Shown here: positions 25,185 through 30,080 of the stretch, one piece after another
How positions within the stretch are numbered: the stretch's first letter is position 1
Layout: each line of letters starts with the position of its first letter
Source: Pseudaquidulcibacter sp964557085
GTDB taxonomy: Bacteria > Pseudomonadota > Alphaproteobacteria > Caulobacterales > Aquidulcibacteraceae
DNA: 30,080 bases
Direction of reading: 5' to 3'
Assembly (NCBI GenBank): GCA_964557085.1
Contig: CAZKYS010000016.1
Span: 1 to 30,080 of the forward strand
Translations under genes and position numbers: made by a program
The notes under the pieces: model-generated
Database searches by the model: none
Told to the model about the DNA's origin: nothing
What the model saw: only the letters and a program-made list of their open reading frames with translations

Positions 25185-25238
25185 ATATGCACAAGAAAAA
25201 TCGCTTCTATTTTTGTTTTGCCTTGTTTATGAATAGAT

Positions 25239-26417
25239 ATGGATTTTAATAATAATAAAAAATCACTTGCAATAATTGTTGCTGCTGGAAGTGGCACAAG
25301 GGCGAAAACACAAATCCCAAAACAATTTATGCCGTTTTTAGGCGTACCACTTATCAATCATTCGGTTGAGGCTTTTATAAATTGCGACTTTATAGGGAAA
25401 ATAATTATTGTTATTCCAAAAGAAGATGAATTTCACAAAAATCTTGTCTTTTCATGTAATAAAAAAGTTGAGTTTGTAGTTGGCGGTGACACACGTGCAA
25501 AAAGCGTTGGTAATGCCTTATCTACTCAAGATGCAAATGATTATTCACTTGTTTTTATTCATGATGCGGCGCGCCCCGGCCTTGATTTGAATATTTTAAA
25601 TTTACTTAGTGATAAAATTATTGATGGTTTTGATGGCGCGCTTCCTGCTTTAAATATATCTGATGCATTATGGATTAAAGAGAATGAATATCTAAAAGAA
25701 AACCAGAATCGTGATAATTATTTAAGGGCGCAAACACCACAGGTTTTTGATTTTAAAAAATATTATGATGCCTTCTTTTCAAGCGATAAAATTGATAATT
25801 CATTTGATGACGCACAAATTGCAATAAATCACGGATTAAAAATTGGCTTTGTAACAGGTAGTCAAAAACTTGATAAAATTACAAATAATGAAGATTTTCA
25901 ACGCTTGGGGGCTATATTGGCAAATTTAACTTATCCTATTCCCAGAATTGGAAATGGTTTTGATGCGCATAGATTTTGTGATGGTGAATTTGTAACCATT
26001 TGCGGTGAAAAAATACCACATGAATATGGTCTTTTAGGGCATTCAGATGCTGATGTTGCATGGCATGCATTGGTCGATGCAATATTAGGTGCACTTGGCG
26101 AAGGCGATATTGGAAAAGCATTCCCACCAAGTGAAGCAAAATGGAAAGGCGCGCCTTCAAGTATATTTTTGGAATATGCACGCGATAGATTAGCAGCCAA
26201 AAACGCAAAAATTGCAAATATTGACATCACAATTATTTGTGAAGCACCAAAAATTGGGCCGCATGCACAAAAACTTATTCAAAATTCAGCCGATATTTTG
26301 AATATTCCAATTGATTTGATTAATATTAAGGCTACAACAACAGAGAAAATGGGCTTCACCGGTCGTAAAGAAGGTATAGCCGCAATGGCAAGTATTTGCA
26401 TTTTGATGGATGGATAA
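25239..26417 (+). CDS. ispDF: Bifunctional IspD/IspF (MEP isoprenoid pathway)
   Basis: 392 residues. The IspD half (1 to about 230) has AAGSGTR at 15-21, PKQF, GGDTRAKSV and RAQTPQVF. It makes CDP-methylerythritol. The IspF half (about 236-392) begins RIGNGFDAHRF with zinc ligands D242 and H244. It continues GHSDADV (H268), DIGKAFPPSEAKWKGA and TTTEKMGFTGRKEGI, and makes the cyclodiphosphate. The DIGKAFPP segment has A where many homologues have H. Fused IspDF is typical of alphaproteobacteria and epsilonproteobacteria. The start is ATG 25239. pncC begins two bases after the stop. The gene is divergent from ntrB, sharing a 160-base control region. Confidence 0.96.
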   Translation: MDFNNNKKSLAIIVAAGSGTRAKTQIPKQFMPFLGVPLINHSVEAFINCDFIGKIIIVIPKEDEFHKNLVFSCNKKVEFVVGGDTRAKSVGNALSTQDANDYSLVFIHDAARPGLDLNILNLLSDKIIDGFDGALPALNISDALWIKENEYLKENQNRDNYLRAQTPQVFDFKKYYDAFFSSDKIDNSFDDAQIAINHGLKIGFVTGSQKLDKITNNEDFQRLGAILANLTYPIPRIGNGFDAHRFCDGEFVTICGEKIPHEYGLLGHSDADVAWHALVDAILGALGEGDIGKAFPPSEAKWKGAPSSIFLEYARDRLAAKNAKIANIDITIICEAPKIGPHAQKLIQNSADILNIPIDLINIKATTTEKMGFTGRKEGIAAMASICILMDG

Positions 26418-26419
26418 AA

Positions 26420-26911
26420 ATGTTTGACGAAGAAACTTATGCCCTTGCCAAAAATGTAGTTGAAACTGCATTGCGCAATCATATAATGCTTACTGTTGCC
26501 GAAAGCTGTACTGGTGGCCTTGTTGCGGCCTTATTAACATCGATTGCTGGTTCTTCGAATGTTTTTGATCGTGGGTTTGTCACCTATTCAAACCCTGCAA
26601 AACATGAAATGCTTGGTGTTTCGCTTGATATGCTGAGGGATTATGGCGCGGTCTCATCACAGGTTGCCAATGCAATGGCAATTGGCGCACTAAAAAATTC
26701 CAGTGCAACGATTGCAGTTTCTATAACTGGAATTGCAGGCCCTGGCGGTGGAAGCGATGAAAAACCTGTTGGCCTTGTTTATTTCGGTATGGCAAAGACA
26801 GGGCATATTGGGCGCAATTTTGAACATAAATTCGGCGATATTGGGCGTGATAATGTGCGCCAAGAAGCCGTTAAAACTGCGCTTTCATTATTTTTGCGCG
26901 CTATGCAATAA
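26420..26911 (+). CDS. pncC: CinA C-terminal-type nicotinamide-nucleotide amidohydrolase PncC
   Basis: 163 residues, a stand-alone CinA C-terminal domain. The AESCTGGLVAALLT motif holds the nucleophile S29. SVSITGIAGPGGGSDEKPVGLVYFG-like sequence (AVSITGIAGP, KPVGLVYFG) is the second signature. It deamidates nicotinamide mononucleotide to nicotinate mononucleotide in pyridine-nucleotide recycling. I chose ATG 26420, two bases after the ispDF stop; a TTG at 26396 would lie within ispDF and add unconserved residues. Its last 24 bases overlap the 3' end of the opposing RatA/Coq10-like gene. Confidence 0.93.
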   Translation: MFDEETYALAKNVVETALRNHIMLTVAESCTGGLVAALLTSIAGSSNVFDRGFVTYSNPAKHEMLGVSLDMLRDYGAVSSQVANAMAIGALKNSSATIAVSITGIAGPGGGSDEKPVGLVYFGMAKTGHIGRNFEHKFGDIGRDNVRQEAVKTALSLFLRAMQ

Positions 26912-27379
26912 TTTTTTTTCACCAAATCTTTTATTGGCCTCTTGGGTGAAATTATCAATTAATTTTTGTGTTGCGCGGTCTAAATTCGCGCCAACCAATG
27001 TGCCAATTATAACGTCACGAAATTCCAAATTAATCAAGATGTTTATATCGGTTGAATTAGAATTTTGATTAAATGACCAAATACAATCAAGGCTTTTTAT
27101 CGGACTTTTAAACCCCAAAAAGCCAGTTTTTTTATCATCGATATTTTTGGTTTGAATTGTATGTTTTTCAGCATCGATTGTAACATGTGTTGAAAAAGGA
27201 ATACGAAAATTCTTGTATCCAATCATCAATTCAGCATCAAAACTATCAGATTTTTTATTCCAAATTCTAACCGCTTTAACCCAAGGTAAAAATTTAGGGT
27301 AATTTGCAACATCACTTGCAAGAGAAAGTAAATCCTCTTGTGAATAGGGCAATTCGCGTTTGCAATTAACTCTATGCAT
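26888..27379 (-). CDS. RatA/Coq10-like START-domain protein
   Basis: 163 residues from ATG 27379, which overlaps the lipA stop (ATGCATAG) and has AAGGA upstream. A TTG at 27439 would lie inside lipA. Family features are SLASDVANYPKFLPWV, ELMIGYKNFRIPFST, GFLGFKSPIKSLDCIWSF and the C-terminal helix ATQKLIDNFTQEANKRFG. This is the polyketide-cyclase/START fold shared by Coq10, a ubiquinone-binding protein, and RatA, which in E. coli is reported to block ribosome subunit joining. Residues do not discriminate. The position after lipA is the usual alphaproteobacterial one, where a Coq10-like role is often assumed. Confidence 0.88.
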   Translation of the reverse strand: MHRVNCKRELPYSQEDLLSLASDVANYPKFLPWVKAVRIWNKKSDSFDAELMIGYKNFRIPFSTHVTIDAEKHTIQTKNIDDKKTGFLGFKSPIKSLDCIWSFNQNSNSTDINILINLEFRDVIIGTLVGANLDRATQKLIDNFTQEANKRFGEKKLLHSAQK

Positions 27380-28334
27380 TTGTCCTTGCCAATTGCTTGT
27401 TACGGTTTTCACGTAATTTGGCAAAATCATCACCAGCATGATGGCTAGAGCGTGTAAGCGGTGAAGATGAAACCATTAAAAAGCCTTTTGCATAAGCAAT
27501 TGTTTCATAGCTTTTAAATTCATCAGGGGTTACAAATCTGTCAATCTTTGCATGTTTCACAGTTGGTTGAAGATATTGGCCGATAGTAAGGAAATCAATA
27601 TTTGCATTTACCATGTCATCCATGACCTGCATTACTTCTTCCTTGGCTTCACCAAGGCCAACCATAAGGCCAGATTTCGTGAAAATACTTGCATCACGTT
27701 CTTTTACAAAATCAAGCAATCTTAGTGATGCATAATAACGTGCACCCGGCCTTATTGATAAATAAAGGCGTGGAACGGTTTCAAGATTGTGGTTGAAAAC
27801 ATCGGGGTGCGCATCAATAACTTTTTCAATTGCCCCTTTTTTTCTTAAAAAATCAGGGGTTAAAATTTCAATTGTAGTGCTTGGTGCCGATTTTCTAATT
27901 TCATTAATTGTATCAACAAATTGTTGTGCGCCGCCATCTTCCAAATCATCGCGGTCAACAGATGTGATAACAACATGTGATAGACCCATTTGTGCGACTG
28001 CATCGGCAACGCGGCGTGGTTCATCCCTATCAACAGGTGCAGGCTTACCTGTTTTGACATTACAAAAAGCACATGCACGCGTACAAGTATCACCAAGAAT
28101 CATCATTGTTGCGTGTTTTTTTGACCAACATTCACCAAGATTTGGGCATGCAGCCTCTTCGCAAACAGTGTGTAATTTGCCATTTTTTACCAAGTCAGCT
28201 GTTTTTTGATATTCGCCGCCACCCGGTGCTTTTACCCTTATCCAATCGGGTTTTCGTTGTATTGGATTATCAGGGCGGTTTACTTTTTCAGGATGCCTTG
28301 GGCGCGCTTTTTGATTATCGATTAAGTTGACCAT
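27372..28334 (-). CDS. lipA: Lipoyl synthase
   Basis: 320 residues, a radical-SAM enzyme that inserts two sulfurs into octanoyl groups on lipoyl domains. The auxiliary cluster cysteines are C58, C63 and C69 in CEEAACPNLGEC. The radical-SAM cluster is C84, C88 and C91 in CTRACAFC. The C-terminal RSSHHAG holds the serine ligand of the auxiliary cluster, with H where most homologues have Y (RSSYHAG). The start is ATG 28334, with GGAT upstream. It is the first gene of a two-gene unit with the RatA/Coq10-like gene, and divergent from the AMP-binding gene. Confidence 0.97.
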   Translation of the reverse strand: MVNLIDNQKARPRHPEKVNRPDNPIQRKPDWIRVKAPGGGEYQKTADLVKNGKLHTVCEEAACPNLGECWSKKHATMMILGDTCTRACAFCNVKTGKPAPVDRDEPRRVADAVAQMGLSHVVITSVDRDDLEDGGAQQFVDTINEIRKSAPSTTIEILTPDFLRKKGAIEKVIDAHPDVFNHNLETVPRLYLSIRPGARYYASLRLLDFVKERDASIFTKSGLMVGLGEAKEEVMQVMDDMVNANIDFLTIGQYLQPTVKHAKIDRFVTPDEFKSYETIAYAKGFLMVSSSPLTRSSHHAGDDFAKLRENRNKQLARTNA

Positions 28335-28376
28335 AAATTATCCGATTTTTTGGAATATATGTTTATTGTCTCTACA

Positions 28377-28405
28377 ATTATAAAGGTGGCAAATCAAACA
28401 TTTAA
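28377..28405 (-). promoter_or_regulatory. Candidate lipA promoter
   Basis: On the minus strand, TTAAAT (28400-28405), a 17-base spacer and a perfect TATAAT (28377-28382). The predicted leader is about 36 bases. Confidence 0.5.
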
Positions 28406-28454
28406 AACCATTTCAAAATAAATTCAGTGTATTTTTATATGATATTAAGTCTTT

Positions 28455-28470
28455 AATTGTTGAAACAATT
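28455..28470. promoter_or_regulatory. Palindrome over the -35 of the AMP-binding gene
   Basis: AATTGTT-GA-AACAATT, perfect 7-2-7. It overlaps TTGAAA (28460-28465), which stands 17 bases from TGATAT (28483-28488), a weak candidate promoter for the plus-strand gene. A repressor site is possible. Confidence 0.35.
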
Positions 28471-28536
28471 TGCAAAAATAAGTGATATAGCTAAAATTAT
28501 ATAAAAACTAACACAATTTAGGAAATGCAAAGCGAT

Positions 28537-30080
28537 ATGGCTAATTCGCGGTTTAAAATCGAAAAAACAAGAAAATCTTTATTTGAAGCTCTAGTCGATG
28601 CAAGACATAAATATGGCGGTTCTACAAAAATAATTGAAGATATTGAAAGAAACCCCATTGATTATGACCGCTTGATTTTAAGTGCCATGATATTGGGCCG
28701 AAAATTATGTAATGTTACACAAAGCGGCGAAAATGTCGGTTTAATGATTGCAAGCTCTATTGGCGGTGTTGCAGCTTTATTTGGACTAAACGCATTTGGC
28801 CGCAAAGTATCAATGATTAATTTCACTGCTGGTGCACGAAATATTAGAAGCGCTTGTGATGCAGGCAAAATAAAAACAATAATAACAGCAAGACGTTTTA
28901 TAACACACGCAAACCTTGAACCGTTAGTTGAAGAATTATCAACTAGTGTTACTTTTGTCTATTTAGAAGATATAAGATCTAAAATTTCAAGCATTGATAA
29001 GGTTCGCGGCTTACTAGAGGCAAGAATACCAAAAGCTTTTATCACAAAAACTGACCCCGACGATATTGCCATTATGCTTTTTACTTCTGGAACGGAAGGC
29101 GCCCCAAAGGGTGTTGCCCTAAGTAATGCAAATTTGCTTTCCAATGTTGAACAGGTTGATGCGCATATTGGGGAATTTGATTCAACTTTTGTGTGGTTCA
29201 ACCCACTTCCAATTTTTCACTCATTCGGTTTAACGGGTGGGGTTTTATTGCCACTTATTAAAGGCATGAAAACCTTTTTATTCCCCTCACCTTTGCAGGC
29301 AAAAAATATTGTAAAATTAATTCGCGAAACAAAATCAACAATTTTGTTTGCTACGGATACTTTTGTAAACCAATATGCGCGCGTTGCTGATGATGGTGAC
29401 CTTGCAAGTTTGCGATATATTGTTTGTGGTGCTGAACGCGTAAAACCTGAAACGCGTGATTCACTTATGTCAAAATTCAATATTTCAATTATTGAAGGCT
29501 ATGGCGCAACTGAGGCTGCACCTGTTGTGGCTGTTAATCAATTGCGCGAAAAAAACCGCCCGGGAACTGTTGGGCGTTTAATGCCAAATTTAGAATGGAA
29601 ATTGGAATCAGTGCCAGGAATTACAGGTGGTGGTCGTTTATATGTTCGCGGGCCAAACGTAATGCTTGGTTATATGCGCGTTGATGCGCCGGGCGAATTA
29701 CAGACAATGCCAGAGGGATGGCACGATACAGGTGACATTGTTTCAATTGATGATGAAGGCTATGTAAGCATAAAAGGCCGCCTAAAACGCTTTGCAAAAG
29801 TTGGTGGCGAGATGGTTTCATTAGGCGCAGTTGAAGGCTATGCAACAAATATTTGGCCTGAAAATTTACATGTTGCCTTGTCTGTGAACGACCCTAAAAA
29901 AGGCGAACAAATTGTCCTGTTGACCAATTGCAAAGAAGCAAACCGAAACGCATTACAAGCATGGTATAAAGAGCATCATGTCAATGAGCTTGCATTACCT
30001 AAACGCATCGTAATTGTTGACGAAGTTCCTGTTTTAGGAACGGGAAAAATTGATTATGTTGCGTCACAAAAAATGGTTGA
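28537..30080 (+). CDS. Stand-alone AMP-binding acyl-[ACP] synthetase-like protein, 3' end outside window
   Basis: The frame stays open to the right edge, giving about 514 visible residues. It belongs to the ANL adenylating superfamily. The P-loop is TSGTEGAPKG (about 182-191), then FHSFGLTGG, YGATEAAP (about 321) and WHDTGDIV (about 397). RLKRFAKVGGEMVSL is the hinge, and GTGKIDY carries the C-terminal catalytic lysine. The N-terminal part (LFEALVDARHKYGG, LFGLNAFGRKVSMINFTAGARN) closely resembles the synthetase part of Aas, which re-acylates lysophospholipids. No acyltransferase or transporter domain precedes it, since lipA lies upstream on the other strand. It would adenylate fatty acids for transfer to ACP or CoA. 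The start is ATG 28537, or the in-frame ATG 28525, which has AGGAA almost touching it. Confidence 0.88.
   Translation, partial: MANSRFKIEKTRKSLFEALVDARHKYGGSTKIIEDIERNPIDYDRLILSAMILGRKLCNVTQSGENVGLMIASSIGGVAALFGLNAFGRKVSMINFTAGARNIRSACDAGKIKTIITARRFITHANLEPLVEELSTSVTFVYLEDIRSKISSIDKVRGLLEARIPKAFITKTDPDDIAIMLFTSGTEGAPKGVALSNANLLSNVEQVDAHIGEFDSTFVWFNPLPIFHSFGLTGGVLLPLIKGMKTFLFPSPLQAKNIVKLIRETKSTILFATDTFVNQYARVADDGDLASLRYIVCGAERVKPETRDSLMSKFNISIIEGYGATEAAPVVAVNQLREKNRPGTVGRLMPNLEWKLESVPGITGGGRLYVRGPNVMLGYMRVDAPGELQTMPEGWHDTGDIVSIDDEGYVSIKGRLKRFAKVGGEMVSLGAVEGYATNIWPENLHVALSVNDPKKGEQIVLLTNCKEANRNALQAWYKEHHVNELALPKRIVIVDEVPVLGTGKIDYVASQKMV

Noticed and set aside
26888..27379. A RatA toxin-antitoxin pair.
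   Set aside because: No antitoxin-like gene is adjacent; the gene is coupled to lipA, and the fold is shared with Coq10, so a toxin role is not supported.

Overview
The window looks like the chromosome of an AT-rich alphaproteobacterium. Three things point there: the gene order lipA / coq10-like / pncC / ispDF / ntrBCYX / dat / hfq / hflX / mazG, the fused bifunctional IspDF, and the overlapping tmk-holB-tatD-MBL run. The order within the class cannot be fixed from this sequence alone. Gene density is high, no gap exceeds 300 bases, and I see no tRNA, rRNA, insertion sequence, prophage or CRISPR array.

Layout. 1-3091: 3' part of a large Ig-repeat autotransporter (+), cut by the left edge. 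3135-7094: an aldehyde-oxidation block on the minus strand, made of DUF779, a TorF-type outer-membrane protein, an ExaC/AcoD-type aldehyde dehydrogenase, and an AcoR-like regulator that has no AAA+ module and carries a one-base frameshift. 7355-11668 (+): an RlpA-like protein, then tmk, holB, tatD and a metallo-beta-lactamase-fold hydrolase, the last four overlapping. 11669-12931 (-): a DUF445 membrane protein. 13132-16275 (+): an esterase lipoprotein, a GPH/MelB-type transporter and mazG. 16240-25060 (-): hflX, hfq, a D-amino-acid transaminase, ntrX, ntrY, ntrC and ntrB, listed in coordinate order (transcription runs from ntrB toward hflX). 25239-26911 (+): ispDF and pncC. 26888-28334 (-): a RatA/Coq10-like gene and lipA. 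28537 to the right edge (+): a stand-alone acyl-ACP synthetase-like AMP-binding protein.

How it fits together. The central block is the nitrogen-type two-component pair NtrB/NtrC with NtrY/NtrX, followed by the RNA chaperone Hfq and ribosome-associated GTPase HflX. The most notable observation is that every regulator here descended from the sigma-54 activator family has lost the parts needed to drive sigma-54 polymerase. NtrC has no GAFTGA loop, no Walker B glutamate and no second arginine finger. NtrX keeps ATPase motifs but lacks GAFTGA. The AcoR-like protein has no AAA+ domain at all. Their DNA-binding Fis-type helices remain. Consistent with this, two copies of TGCCTA-N5-TAGGCA, with the 6-5-6 geometry of the classical NtrC site, lie between ntrB and ispDF. 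A 9-4-9 palindrome lies upstream of the aldehyde dehydrogenase. I infer a lineage in which these regulators act through the housekeeping polymerase.

Limits: promoters are motif matches by eye. Several starts (ntrB, ntrY, the AcoR-like gene) are ambiguous, and family names rest on motif recognition without database searches.
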